A DNA stretch of 64,000 bases from Victivallales bacterium. Lineage in GTDB: Bacteria > Verrucomicrobiota > Lentisphaeria > Victivallales > UBA1829. Within the stretch, counting starts at the first letter, position 1. Every line of letters begins with the position of its first letter. The position numbers and the translations under genes were made by a program. The DNA lies in assembly GCA_016285345.1 (NCBI GenBank), contig JAEEQN010000008.1, positions 23,653 through 87,652 of the forward strand. Direction: 5' to 3'. This document shows positions 22,172-32,317 of this stretch, one piece after another. The notes under the pieces were generated by a model. The model did not search any database. It was not told where the DNA came from and saw nothing but the letters and a program-made list of their open reading frames with translations.

Positions 22172-22996
22172 ATGGAACTCGAAGAAACAGCCGCGGCCGA
22201 CAATCAGGCCATGGAAAACGCTGGAGCGGCAGCAGAAGCCGCAACAGAAACCGTAACGACCGATGAGATCAAGGCCGTCCCCATGGACAATGCCTCCGCC
22301 GAGACGAACGACGGCGGATTCGATGAGATCAAGGACTCCGAACCCCGCGCCGAACGTCCCCGCAGGACGCCCCCGCCGGTCAAACCCGCTTCCCAGGAAT
22401 CCATGGAGGAAGCCAGAAGCGTCCTCGCACACATGTTCGACTTCCTCGGCATTGATGCCGACATCCGCGTGGAAAACAAGCCCCGCTCCGTGAATCTCTA
22501 CGTCTCCACCGAGGAACCCGGCCGCGTGATCGGCCACCACGGCAAGACGCTGGAAAATCTCCAGCTCATCGTGAACCGCATCATGCAGAAGACCGATTCG
22601 GAATTCCCGAAACTCTATATCGACATGGAAGGCCCCCGCGAACGCCGTTCCGAACGCCGTTCCGAACGCACTGACCGTGTCGAGCGCGGCGAGCGCCCCG
22701 AACGCGGCGAACGTCCCCGCAGGGAGTTCCGCGGCGAGCGCAGAGACCGGGATCGTTTCGAAGGCCGCCGCGGATCGTCGTTCTCCCACGATGAAGTCCT
22801 CCGCCAGCAGGCGCTCGACGCCGCCAAGGAAGTCCACCAGTGGGGCTCCCCGAAAACCCTTCCCCCGATGAACTCCCACGACCGCAGGATCGTCCACATC
22901 ACGCTGGAAGGCGATGCCGCGCTGACCACCAACAGCGTCGGCGACGGAGAAAAGCGCTCCGTCGTCATCGCGCTGAAGGAAGAAGTCAACGCCTGA
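22172..22996 (+). CDS. jag: Jag/KhpB-like RNA-binding protein (KH + R3H)
   Basis: NLYVSTEEPGRVIGHHGKTLENLQLIVNRIM (KH) and PMNSHDRRIVHITLEGDAALTTNSVGDGEKRSVVIA (R3H); follows yidC. Confidence 0.85.
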   Translation: MELEETAAADNQAMENAGAAAEAATETVTTDEIKAVPMDNASAETNDGGFDEIKDSEPRAERPRRTPPPVKPASQESMEEARSVLAHMFDFLGIDADIRVENKPRSVNLYVSTEEPGRVIGHHGKTLENLQLIVNRIMQKTDSEFPKLYIDMEGPRERRSERRSERTDRVERGERPERGERPRREFRGERRDRDRFEGRRGSSFSHDEVLRQQALDAAKEVHQWGSPKTLPPMNSHDRRIVHITLEGDAALTTNSVGDGEKRSVVIALKEEVNA

Positions 22997-23027
22997 TATC
23001 TTCTGAAGCTATCAATCGTTTCTGAAA

Positions 23028-23056
23028 GCCGCCGCCTCAAAAACGGCGGCTTTTTT
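23028..23056 (+). terminator. Rho-independent terminator after jag
   Basis: GCCGCCG...CGGCGGC followed by TTTTTT. Confidence 0.8.
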
Positions 23057-23130
23057 CCGCCCCGATTTCGGGCATGAAAATGCGGCGGCATCCGAGTTGT
23101 GGACACCGCCGCGATTGTTTTACCTGTCCT

Positions 23131-23177
23131 GTGCGCGAGCGGAGCCGCGCATTACCGCAGTGGAGGACTTGTCCTCC
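23131..23177. repeat. Dispersed hairpin element, copy C
   Basis: GTGCGCGAGCGGAGCCGCGCAT TACCGCAGT GGAGGACTTGTCCTCC, directly abutting the metG stop codon. Confidence 0.8.
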
Positions 23178-25148
23178 TCAACCAACGTTCAGGCCGGGCT
23201 CGGCGTCGCCGCCGTCCACGGTCACGAGTTTCAGACTGGTTTCGTTCTTAGCCGCGAGAAGCATGCCGCAGGACTCGAATCCGGCGATCTTCGCGGGCAT
23301 GAGGTTGGCGACCACGATGATGGTCTTGCCGATCACGTCTTCCGGCGCGTACTGCTGGGCGATGCCGGCGACGAGCGAACGCACGTCGCCGTTTCCGAGG
23401 TCGACCTTCAGGTGGAGCAGCCGCGTCTTGCCTTCGATGCGCTCGGCTTTCAGCACCTTCGCGGTGCGGAGCTGCGTCTTGAAGAACTGTTCGATCGTGA
23501 CCATGCCTTCCGGCACCACGACGTCCTTGGTCTTCGGCGCTTTGACTTCCTGTTTTTTCTGCTTCTCCGGCTTCGCGGGGGCGGCCTCTTCGGCCTTCTC
23601 GACCACGATGCGCGGGAAGAGCGGGGGCATATCGACCATGGTGCGCTTCGTGTTTGCACTTGGATCGGCGAACTCGCTGAGCGACGCAAAATCGGTCTTC
23701 ACGATTTCCTCATCGGAGAGGCCGAGCGAACGGCGCAGCTGCGTCATCTTTTCGGGCATGATCGGGAAGAGCAGTCCGGACACGATCTCGAGCGTCTGCG
23801 CCGCGGTATACAGCACGGCGGCGAGACGGTCGGTCTTGCCTTCCTTCGCGAGCGTCCACGGCGCGGTGCGCTCCAGGAACTTGTTGGCCTCGCGGACCAC
23901 GTTCATGACGGCGTTGATCCCGCGGTCGAGCTTCATGGCGTTCAGCTCGCTTTCAAGCTGCTTCACGGCCAGTCCCGCCTTGGAGAGCAGTTCCAGTTCG
24001 AGCGGCTGGAGCGGAGGCGGAGCGGGGAGCGTACCGCCGAAATTCTTGATGGAGAGCTTCACCACGCGCGAAAGCAGGTTGCCGAGGTCGTTCGCGAGGT
24101 CGGTGTTGAACCGCTGGAGGAAGTCCTCCTCGGTGAACGACGCGTCGTTGCCGGGCGTCATGGCGGCGAGCAGGAAGTAGCGGAACGCGTCCACGCCGTA
24201 CTTGTCGGCCATGTCCATCGGGTTCACCACGTTGCCGAGCGACTTGCTCATCTTGCGGCTGCCGGTGAGCCACCAGCCGTGCGCGAAGATGGTCTTCGGC
24301 ATCGGAAGCCCGATCGCCTTGAGCATGGTCGGCCAGTACACGCTGTGCGTGGTGAGGATGTCCTTTCCGATCAGGTGGATGCAGCTGGTCCAGTAGCGCT
24401 CGAACCGCGCTTGGTCGACGCCGTAACCGATTGCTGAGATGTAGTTGATCAGCGCATCGAACCACACGTAGCAGACGTAATCCTTATCGAACGGCAGTTC
24501 GATGCCCCAGGACAGGCGGGACTTCGGACGCGAAATGCAGAGGTCTTCCAGCGGCTTGCGGAGGAATCCGAGCGTCTCGTTGGCACGGAACGCCGGCTGG
24601 ATGAAGTCCGGGTGCTCGGTGATGTACTGGATGAGCCAGTCCTGATACTTGCTCATGCGGAAAAAATAGTTGCTCTCGACGATGGTGTCGACTTCGCGCT
24701 GGCAGTCCGGGCAGAGCTTGCCGTCGATCAGGTCCTTCTCCGTGAAGAACCGTTCGCAGGCGACGCAGTAGTAGCCCTTGTACTCGGCCTTGTAGATGAG
24801 GTCGCGGTCGTAGAGGTCCTGCATGATGGCCTGGACGATTTTCCAATGGCGCTCCTCGGTCGTGCGGATGAAGTCGTCGTTCGTGATGCCGAGGCGTTTC
24901 CAGAGCTCCTGGAACCGGACCACGGTACTGTCGCACTGCTCGATCGGCGTCATACCGTTTTTCTCGGCGGCTTTCTGGACCTTCTGGCCGTGTTCGTCGG
25001 TGCCGGTCAGAAACCAGACGTCGTCGCCCGCGGCGCGGTGGTAGCGCGCGAGGACGTCGGCGAGGACGGTCGTGTAGGCGTGCCCGATATGGGGCTTGTC
25101 GTTGACGTAGTAGATCGGGGTCGTGACGTAAAATGTGCCGTTGCTCAT
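23178..25148 (-). CDS. metG: Methionyl-tRNA synthetase with C-terminal tRNA-binding domain
   Basis: TFYVTTPIYYVNDKPHIGHAYTTVLADVLARY; GSRKMSKSLGNVV; C-terminal OB-fold-like RTAKVLKAERIEGKTRLLHLKVDLG. Confidence 0.97.
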   Translation of the reverse strand: MSNGTFYVTTPIYYVNDKPHIGHAYTTVLADVLARYHRAAGDDVWFLTGTDEHGQKVQKAAEKNGMTPIEQCDSTVVRFQELWKRLGITNDDFIRTTEERHWKIVQAIMQDLYDRDLIYKAEYKGYYCVACERFFTEKDLIDGKLCPDCQREVDTIVESNYFFRMSKYQDWLIQYITEHPDFIQPAFRANETLGFLRKPLEDLCISRPKSRLSWGIELPFDKDYVCYVWFDALINYISAIGYGVDQARFERYWTSCIHLIGKDILTTHSVYWPTMLKAIGLPMPKTIFAHGWWLTGSRKMSKSLGNVVNPMDMADKYGVDAFRYFLLAAMTPGNDASFTEEDFLQRFNTDLANDLGNLLSRVVKLSIKNFGGTLPAPPPLQPLELELLSKAGLAVKQLESELNAMKLDRGINAVMNVVREANKFLERTAPWTLAKEGKTDRLAAVLYTAAQTLEIVSGLLFPIMPEKMTQLRRSLGLSDEEIVKTDFASLSEFADPSANTKRTMVDMPPLFPRIVVEKAEEAAPAKPEKQKKQEVKAPKTKDVVVPEGMVTIEQFFKTQLRTAKVLKAERIEGKTRLLHLKVDLGNGDVRSLVAGIAQQYAPEDVIGKTIIVVANLMPAKIAGFESCGMLLAAKNETSLKLVTVDGGDAEPGLNVG

Positions 25149-25170
25149 GTTCGTGTTCCTTTCCAGTTCG

Positions 25171-26910
25171 TCAGAGGTAGCGGTCCAGTTCGGCGCGGAC
25201 GCGCTGCGCCAGGACTTCGGCGGCCTGTTCGACCGGGATCATCTCGGAGTCGCGGGAGGCGCGCGTGCGGAATTCGACCATGCCGTTCGCGAGCGTCTTC
25301 GGGGAGACGATCACGCGGAACGGTATGCCGAGGAGGTCGGCGTCGCTGAACATGAATCCGGCCTTCTCGCCGCGGTCGTCATACAGGACTTCCACGCCCT
25401 TCGCCTGGAGGTCCTTGTACAGAGCCTCGGCCTTTTCGCCGGATTCGGTGCCGTTCGGCTGGAGTGCCACGATGTGGACCTGGTACGGCGCGATGGACAT
25501 CGGCCAGATCGGACCGTAGTCGTCGTGGTTGTCCTCGATGACCGACGCCATGGTGCGGCCGACGCCGATACCGTAGCAGCCCATGTACATCGGCTTGGAC
25601 TTGCCGTCCTTGTCCAGATAGTTCACCTTCATCGACTTCGAATACTTCAGGCCGAGCTGGAAGATGTTGCCGATTTCGATGCCGTGCCTGAACTGGAGCG
25701 GGTCGCCGGTCACGGGGCAGGGGTCGCCCTCGCGGACGCACGCCACGTCGGCCACCAGGCCGCCGGTCATGTCGCGCCCGTAGTTGAAGTTCTTATAATG
25801 GAATCCTTCCTCGTTTGCGCCGACCACCAGGTTCACGGTCCCGGCCGCGGACGGGTCGATCACGAGGCGGACTTTGCCCGGGACTTCGGCGATGCCGACC
25901 GGGGAAGCGTATCCGGGGACTGCGCCGCAGGAGCGGATGAGGTTGTCGTCGGCGAACTTGATCGCGTTGAGTCCGAGCACGTTTTTGAGCTTGCACTCGT
26001 TGACCTCGAAATCGCCGCGGATGAGCACGAAGATCAGCTCCTTGCCGTCCTCGGTGCTGTAGAACACCGCCTTGCCGGTCTGCGCGGGCGTCACGTTCAG
26101 GAAGCTCGCGACCTCCTCGATCGTCTTGCTGTGCGGCGTGGCGACTTTTTCGAGTTGAAGTTCTTCTCCGGTACGCTCGAATTTCAGGCCGGACACCGCG
26201 ACCTCGCGGTTCGCTTTGTAGCTCTTGCCGTCCGGCGACAGGAAGATGTTGTCTTCGCCGCAGTCCGCCAGAAGCATGAACTCGTGCGACACGCTGCCGC
26301 CCATCATGCCCGTATTGGACAGGATGGAGACCACGTGCTTCATGCCGACGCGGCGGAAGATGCGTTCGTAGGCAGCGTGGAGTTCCTGATAATACGCGTC
26401 CAGATCCTCCTGCGAGGTGTGGAAACTGTACGCGTCCTTCATCGTGAACTCGCGGACGCGGAGCAGACCGGCGCGCGGACGCGCCTCGTCGCGGTACTTG
26501 GTCTGGATCTGGTAGATCATCACGGGCAGCTGCTTGTAGCTGTTGATCTCGGTCCGGGCGATCTGGCAGCTGGCTTCCTCGTGCGTCATGCCCAGCACCA
26601 TCGCCTTGTTGTTGCGGTCCGTGAACCTTAGCAGCTCGGCGCCGACGGACTGGTAACGGCCGGATTCGACCCAGAGATCCGCCGGAAGCACGACCGGCAT
26701 CAGCACTTCCTGCCCGCCCACGCGGTCCATTTCCTGACGGATGATGTTCTCGATCTTCGCGATCACGCGCTTGCCGACGGGCAGCAGGGAATAGATGCCG
26801 GCGGAAACGGGCCGGACATAGCCCCCGCGGACCAGAAATTTGTGGCTGTAGGTGGTGGCGTCCGCCGGATCCTCTTTCAGGCGGCTGCCGAACAACTGGG
26901 ACATTTTCAT
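25171..26910 (-). CDS. proS: Prolyl-tRNA synthetase
   Basis: MKMSQLFGSRLKEDPADATTYSHKFLVRGGYVRPVSAGIYSLLPVGKRVIAKIENIIRQEMDRVGGQEVLMPVV; YbaK-like insertion. Confidence 0.97.
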   Translation of the reverse strand: MKMSQLFGSRLKEDPADATTYSHKFLVRGGYVRPVSAGIYSLLPVGKRVIAKIENIIRQEMDRVGGQEVLMPVVLPADLWVESGRYQSVGAELLRFTDRNNKAMVLGMTHEEASCQIARTEINSYKQLPVMIYQIQTKYRDEARPRAGLLRVREFTMKDAYSFHTSQEDLDAYYQELHAAYERIFRRVGMKHVVSILSNTGMMGGSVSHEFMLLADCGEDNIFLSPDGKSYKANREVAVSGLKFERTGEELQLEKVATPHSKTIEEVASFLNVTPAQTGKAVFYSTEDGKELIFVLIRGDFEVNECKLKNVLGLNAIKFADDNLIRSCGAVPGYASPVGIAEVPGKVRLVIDPSAAGTVNLVVGANEEGFHYKNFNYGRDMTGGLVADVACVREGDPCPVTGDPLQFRHGIEIGNIFQLGLKYSKSMKVNYLDKDGKSKPMYMGCYGIGVGRTMASVIEDNHDDYGPIWPMSIAPYQVHIVALQPNGTESGEKAEALYKDLQAKGVEVLYDDRGEKAGFMFSDADLLGIPFRVIVSPKTLANGMVEFRTRASRDSEMIPVEQAAEVLAQRVRAELDRYL

Positions 26911-27070
26911 GGAAAATACCTCGCGGATGTGTCTTATATTTTAAGAAAAGAATTTGCCGAAAAAATTAATATATCACGGCAGAGGCTCTTTTTCAAGCAG
27001 AAACCCTTTTGAAGAAATGAAAAACACATGCCGCGCGGTCTTGTTCAGCCGAGGGAAATCACACTCAAAT

Positions 27071-27940
27071 TCAGGGCATGACTGGAACCGGGATCCAGAC
27101 AGGAGGCGGAACCTTTCGCGGAGCCTGCTTATCCTGAACGCCGAGATGCAGATACAGGACGCTCAGCAAATCCAGACGACCGCTCCGGCGTTCCTGTTCG
27201 AGGAAGCCGTTGACATACTCCAGCAGCGTTTCGTTTCCGGGCGGCAGCAATACGCCGAGCTGACCGTGCGTGAACGGGCGGTCCAGCAGCGGCGCGGCCA
27301 GCCTCGAATCCTTTCCGGCATAATACGCCGCCTCCATGACCTCGGTGATCATCACGTCCGCCCTGCCGGAAGCGATCAGTGCCGGAATCTCCTCATTGAC
27401 CGGATGGATTGTCAGGTTTGCATCCGGGAGATGTTCCCTCGCGAACTTCTCGTTGAGTCCGCCGGGATTCTCCATCACGCGCACCTCGGGACGGTTGATC
27501 GCGGCAAGAGAGGTGTACTTCTCCGCATCTTCCGCACGACAGAGGACCGTTTTTCCGTTTTCCAGATACCCCTCGGACATCAGCGCCTGCTCTTTCCTCG
27601 TCTCCGTAATGGTGATGCCGCAGATCGCGAGGTCGAATTTACGATCATGCGTATCCTGCATCAGCGTCGGCCACGTGGTCGGCACATATTCGATTTTTAC
27701 TCCAAGACTCGCTGCCAACTCTTCCGTCAATGCCGTATCGAACCCCTCATAAGCATGTGTCAGCGGGTTCAGATACGACATCGGACAGTAGTCTCCGGTC
27801 GTCCCAACGCGCAGGATGCCCCGCCTCTTGACCGTCTGAAGCGAATCGTCCCCCGCCTGTGAACTGCGGCATCCCGTCAGCAGGAGTGCGACGGCAAACA
27901 GCCATATACCGATGATGGAAATGACGCGTTTTTTCTTCAT
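27071..27940 (-). CDS. Periplasmic cyclohexadienyl/arogenate dehydratase (PheC)-like solute-binding-fold protein
   Basis: RGILRVGTTGDYCPMSYLNPLTHAYEGFDTALTEELAASLGVKIEYVPTTWPTLMQDTHDRKFDLAICGITIT...RVMENPGGLNEKFAREHL. Confidence 0.7.
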   Translation of the reverse strand: MKKKRVISIIGIWLFAVALLLTGCRSSQAGDDSLQTVKRRGILRVGTTGDYCPMSYLNPLTHAYEGFDTALTEELAASLGVKIEYVPTTWPTLMQDTHDRKFDLAICGITITETRKEQALMSEGYLENGKTVLCRAEDAEKYTSLAAINRPEVRVMENPGGLNEKFAREHLPDANLTIHPVNEEIPALIASGRADVMITEVMEAAYYAGKDSRLAAPLLDRPFTHGQLGVLLPPGNETLLEYVNGFLEQERRSGRLDLLSVLYLHLGVQDKQAPRKVPPPVWIPVPVMP

Positions 27941-28133
27941 CTCTGTGACCTCTTTTCAACTCAATCCACAATGACTGGTTCTGTCTGAATCACTATAACC
28001 TACCACGAAAACATGGAAAAATCAACTCGTTTCCGGCTTTTTTCGACGAATCGCTTTATTTCTCCTCACTCCTTTCGGCATATTGACATAAACGCATCCG
28101 CAGGCCGTTACACTTCTTTTTTGAATTCCGGGG

Positions 28134-28162
28134 TTGATTCTCCGGCAGGGATATGTTATATT
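28134..28162 (+). promoter_or_regulatory. Sigma70-like promoter TTGATT-N17-TATATT upstream of tRNA-Leu
   Basis: Direct reading; -10 about 22 nt before the mature tRNA 5' end. Confidence 0.65.
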
Positions 28163-28183
28163 ATAATTTCCACGAAAACTCGG

Positions 28184-28268
28184 GCGCGGCTGGTGAAATT
28201 GGCAGACACAAAGGACTTAGGATCCTTCGCCGTGAGGCATGCGGGTTCGAGTCCCGCGCCGCGCACCA
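28184..28268 (+). tRNA. tRNA-Leu (anticodon UAG)
   Basis: GCGCGGC...GCCGCGC acceptor, GACTTAGGATCC anticodon arm, long variable arm, GGTTCGAGTCC T-loop, encoded CCA. Confidence 0.93.
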
Positions 28269-28308
28269 CTCCAAGCTCAAAACCGTTTTCCATCGCGTTC
28301 TTCCATCC

Positions 28309-29922
28309 ATGAAATCCGATGTTCAGTCCGAAAATAACGAAAGACCACCGCAAGCCTCAGATCATCTGAACGGGAAGACCGTCGTCGTGATCGGCGCCGG
28401 TCCCGCCGGGCTGACCGCCGGATACAGGCTCCTGAAGGCGAACCGGAATATCCGCGTCGTCATCCTGGAGGAATCCGGCTGCCTCGGAGGCATTTCCCGG
28501 ACGGTCGTACACAACGGCAACCGGATGGACATCGGCGGCCACCGTTTCTTCTCCAAAGACCCTGAGGTCAACGCCATGTGGCAGGAGCTCATGCCGCTGC
28601 AAGGCAAGCCTTCGTTCGACGACATCGTCCTCAACCGGAGCACATCCCTTGAGCCGGGCGGTCCCGACCCCGAACGGACCGACCGTGTAATGCTCGCCAG
28701 GCCGCGCGTTTCGCGGATCTACTACAAACGTCTCTTCTTCGACTATCCGGCGAAAATGAACTGGAGCACGTTCCGGAACATCGGATTTCTGACCGCGTTC
28801 CGGGCGGGTCTGAGCTATCTGCGCGCCATCCTGCGGCCTCTGCCGGAAAAATCGCTTGAGAACTTCTACATCAACCGGTTCGGGCGCAGGCTCTATGCCA
28901 TGTTCTTCGAGGACTACACGGAAAAGGTCTGGGGACGCCATCCGCGCGAGATTTCCGCGTCCTGGGGAGCGCAACGCGTGAAGGGCCTTTCCATCACCGC
29001 TGTGCTCAAAAACGTCTTTTCCAAATGCGTTCCGCGCGCCCGCCGGAAAGTCGAAACGTCGCTGATCGGCGAATTCCTCTACCCGAAATACGGCCCCGGC
29101 CAGCTCTGGGAAGCGACGGCATCTGAAATCAAAAATATGGGTGGCGAGATTTGCCTGAATCACCGGGTCGTGCAGGTTCGGACGCAGGACGGCCTGGTAA
29201 ATGAGATCATCTGCAAAACGCCAGCCGGAACGGTGACATTTGAGGCGGATTACGTGATCTCCTCCATGCCGGTGAAGGACCTGGTCGGCGGCATGAACGA
29301 TGTGCCGCGGGAGATTGCGGAGATCGCCGCCGGGCTGCCCTACCGCGACTTCGTCACGATCGGCATCCTCGTGGACAAAATCAATCTGCGCAATGAAACG
29401 AAGCTGAAGACTCTGAACAATATCATCCCCGACTGCTGGATCTATGTGCAGGATACCGGCGTCAGGCTCGGCCGCATCCAGATCTTCAACAACTGGTCGC
29501 CGTACATGCTTCAGGACCCGGAGCACTCCCTCTGGATCGGCCTGGAGTATTTCTGCCGCGAGGGCGACGAATACTGGTCCATGACCGAGGAAGCATGGAA
29601 ATCGTTTGCCGTGTCCGAACTGGTCAGGATGGGCATTCTGAGCCCGGACGAACCCGTCCGCGACTATCACGTCGAAAAGGTCAGAAAGGCGTATCCGGCG
29701 TACTTCGACACCTACGACCGGATGGACACGCTGACCGCCTGGCTGGATTCGTTCCGCAACCTGTACTGCATCGGCCGCAACGGCCAGCACAGGTACAACA
29801 ACATGGACCACAGCATGGTGACGGCGTTCGAGGCCGTGAAGCATCTCCTGGCCGGGCAGGACGGCGACCGGAAGGCCATCTGGAACGTCAACACGGAAAA
29901 AGAATACCACGAAGAAGCGTAA
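28309..29922 (+). CDS. FAD-dependent oxidoreductase (Glf/amine-oxidase-like)
   Basis: KTVVVIGAGPAGLTAGYRLLKANRNIRVVILEESGCLGGISRTVVHNGNRMDIGGHRFFSKDPEV. Confidence 0.82.
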   Translation: MKSDVQSENNERPPQASDHLNGKTVVVIGAGPAGLTAGYRLLKANRNIRVVILEESGCLGGISRTVVHNGNRMDIGGHRFFSKDPEVNAMWQELMPLQGKPSFDDIVLNRSTSLEPGGPDPERTDRVMLARPRVSRIYYKRLFFDYPAKMNWSTFRNIGFLTAFRAGLSYLRAILRPLPEKSLENFYINRFGRRLYAMFFEDYTEKVWGRHPREISASWGAQRVKGLSITAVLKNVFSKCVPRARRKVETSLIGEFLYPKYGPGQLWEATASEIKNMGGEICLNHRVVQVRTQDGLVNEIICKTPAGTVTFEADYVISSMPVKDLVGGMNDVPREIAEIAAGLPYRDFVTIGILVDKINLRNETKLKTLNNIIPDCWIYVQDTGVRLGRIQIFNNWSPYMLQDPEHSLWIGLEYFCREGDEYWSMTEEAWKSFAVSELVRMGILSPDEPVRDYHVEKVRKAYPAYFDTYDRMDTLTAWLDSFRNLYCIGRNGQHRYNNMDHSMVTAFEAVKHLLAGQDGDRKAIWNVNTEKEYHEEA

Positions 29923-29944
29923 CACTCCGGCGTCAGCTCCGGCA

Positions 29945-32254
29945 TCATTGAGGCGGAGCTTCCTCTTTCTCCGCGGATGTTTCCGGGTCCTCCGTCATCA
30001 GGTGGCCGTAGTGTTCCTGAACGTACTGATTGACCGGGCTGTAGGGAAACGCGTCTTTCGAGATCCACTTCACGCTCGACGGGATGTCGATCTCGCGGAT
30101 GTGGCAGCCCCGGAACGCCTCTTTCCCGATGCGCTCCAGGCCGTCCGGCAGGATGACTTTCCGCACGTTCCGGCAATCGCGGAAGGCGCCCGCCCCGATC
30201 TCCTTCACGCCCGCCGGGATCGTGATCACCGGTATGGAACAGATCTCGAACATCCTGTCGACGACACGTTCCATATTGTCCGGGAGCACGAGCTCCTTGG
30301 CGCGGCAGGCGCTGAACGCGCCTTCCTCGAAATGCGTTACCGTGTCCGGCACGACGATACGGTCGAAGGTACTGCCGGCGAACGCCCTGGACGCGATCGT
30401 ACGGATATTCTCCGGCACCGTGAAAACACCCGCCGTGTCCCTCGGCGCCTCGAGCAGGCGTCCCGCGACGGTGTTGAGCAGCGTGCCGTCGTCCAGCCGC
30501 TTGAACCTGCTGTCCGGCGGGAAGACCATGTCCTTCCAGTGCATCCCGATCCCGTCCAGATCCTCGATGTCCCCGTGAAAAACGAGTTTGTGTTCCTTCG
30601 GTCCGTAAGCATACCACCAGCCGAACGCGTTATTTCCGATGCGCTTCACGCTCGCCGGAAGTTCGATATGGGACAGGCTCGTTGCGAAAAACACATTGTC
30701 CCCGATGGATTCGACGCCGTCCGGGAACTCCACGCTCCGCAGCAGATGGCATTCATAAAAGGCTTTCTGCCCGATCGTCTTCACGCCCGCCGGGATCCGG
30801 ATCTCCCTCAGGGTCTTGCAGCCGGAAAACATGCCGTCCGAAATCGAATTCATCCCGTCCGCAAGCTCGCACTTCGTCAGGGAGACGCAGTTCCTGAAAA
30901 CACTCGGTTCAATCCGGGAAGGCGCACCGGCGATTTCCGCCTCGGTCAGACGTACGTCCTCCGCAAACGCGTTGGATCCGATAAAATTTACGCCCGCTGG
31001 GATCCGGATCTTCTCCAGGGACCGGCATTGCTCAAACGCGCTGGCGCCGATGGATTCCAGCGATTCGGGGAGCGTGATCCGGCTCAGGGAAACGCATCTC
31101 TCAAACGCGCCCGCTCCGATCCGCACGACGTCCGGGAGCTCGACATCCCTCAGAAAACTGCATCTGCCGAATCCCCAGACGGACGGAGACGGATTGCCGC
31201 TGCGGCCCTGCTTGTGCGTGCGGACGCGGAGCAGACTGAGGCATCCGTCGAACCCCTCCAGCGAAGCGTCCCGCGCCACTACGACCTCCTCCAGCCGTAT
31301 GCAGTTTTTGAACGAGACCGACTGGATCCCGACCGGGATCGAGGCATATTTCAGCGTGGAACTTCCGGGAAATTCGAATTTGGCGGCATAAGGATTCAAA
31401 TCGTGTTCGAGAAGGAGTTTTCGAAGGGTTTCATCCACGGCGGGGACACTCTCCGGGATCGGACCGAAGATATCAATGGATCTCAGGGCGGAACACCCCG
31501 CGAAAGCACTGCCGTCGCACCGGCGGAGCGTATGCGGCAGCGCGATCTCCTTCAGCGAGGTGCAGTCCTGAAACGCATGATAACCGAGTCCGGCAAGATT
31601 CGCGGGCATGCGGACGTCCGACAACGCCGTGCACCCGTGGAACGCGTGCTTTCCGATCACCAGCACATTGTCCGGGATCCTGATGCGTTTCAGGCTCGTG
31701 CACCCGGCAAAAGCCCCATCGCCGATGGAGACCAGCGTCGAAGGCAGCGTAACGCGTTTCAATTGCGTACATTTCCAGAACGCTTTCGCGCCGATGTGCG
31801 CGACGCCTTCCGGCACCTCGAATTCGACCGTGTCCTCCGGGACCACCCATAGTGTCCTGCGGGGAGGATCGCCGGAATCAAGATACTCCGGAGAAGGATA
31901 CGGCATGTGGTGCGGACCTGCCAGATAATCGTCCGGGAAGGGCCAAGCCGTCGTTTTCGGGCGCCGGTCATGGATGAGGTAGAACGGGAATGAGGAGAAA
32001 ATCTCTTCGTACCTCAAATCCTGGTATCGTTCGAGGTCTTCCGGAAAAAGCCGGAAACTGAAGCGGGCGCGAACCGGAACGAACGGTACGCCGAGATTGC
32101 AGATGATGCGCCACGGCAGCAGGTAAAGTATCACGGAGCCGATGAACATGGCCAGGAACAGGAAGGACATGCACGAAATGCGGCGCAATTTGGAGCGATG
32201 CAGAGGACACGGCTCGTCGGATGTGTGATCTTGATCCATAAAATCTCCTACCAT
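29945..32254 (-). CDS. BspA-like leucine-rich repeat protein with N-terminal TM
   Basis: Repeated F.gC.sL..I.lP..v..Ig..AF..C.sL units; TM MSFLFLAMFIGSVILYLLPW. Confidence 0.85.
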   Translation of the reverse strand: MVGDFMDQDHTSDEPCPLHRSKLRRISCMSFLFLAMFIGSVILYLLPWRIICNLGVPFVPVRARFSFRLFPEDLERYQDLRYEEIFSSFPFYLIHDRRPKTTAWPFPDDYLAGPHHMPYPSPEYLDSGDPPRRTLWVVPEDTVEFEVPEGVAHIGAKAFWKCTQLKRVTLPSTLVSIGDGAFAGCTSLKRIRIPDNVLVIGKHAFHGCTALSDVRMPANLAGLGYHAFQDCTSLKEIALPHTLRRCDGSAFAGCSALRSIDIFGPIPESVPAVDETLRKLLLEHDLNPYAAKFEFPGSSTLKYASIPVGIQSVSFKNCIRLEEVVVARDASLEGFDGCLSLLRVRTHKQGRSGNPSPSVWGFGRCSFLRDVELPDVVRIGAGAFERCVSLSRITLPESLESIGASAFEQCRSLEKIRIPAGVNFIGSNAFAEDVRLTEAEIAGAPSRIEPSVFRNCVSLTKCELADGMNSISDGMFSGCKTLREIRIPAGVKTIGQKAFYECHLLRSVEFPDGVESIGDNVFFATSLSHIELPASVKRIGNNAFGWWYAYGPKEHKLVFHGDIEDLDGIGMHWKDMVFPPDSRFKRLDDGTLLNTVAGRLLEAPRDTAGVFTVPENIRTIASRAFAGSTFDRIVVPDTVTHFEEGAFSACRAKELVLPDNMERVVDRMFEICSIPVITIPAGVKEIGAGAFRDCRNVRKVILPDGLERIGKEAFRGCHIREIDIPSSVKWISKDAFPYSPVNQYVQEHYGHLMTEDPETSAEKEEAPPQ

Positions 32255-32289
32255 GTTCGAATGAAAGAGCTTTTCGATAGTATTTCATC

Positions 32290-32317
32290 AATATACACCC
32301 TATTATCGCTTTTTCAA
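32290..32317 (-). promoter_or_regulatory. Sigma70-like promoter TTGAAA-N16-TATATT upstream of the LRR gene
   Basis: Direct reading on minus strand. Confidence 0.55.

Noticed and set aside
19885-22203. 772-aa minus-strand ORF opposite rnpA-yidC
   Set aside because: Antisense shadow; low-complexity E/D/R/H-rich translation and overlaps several confirmed genes.
28156-28353. 65-aa minus-strand ORF across tRNA-Leu
   Set aside because: Antisense tRNA read-through, not a plausible gene.
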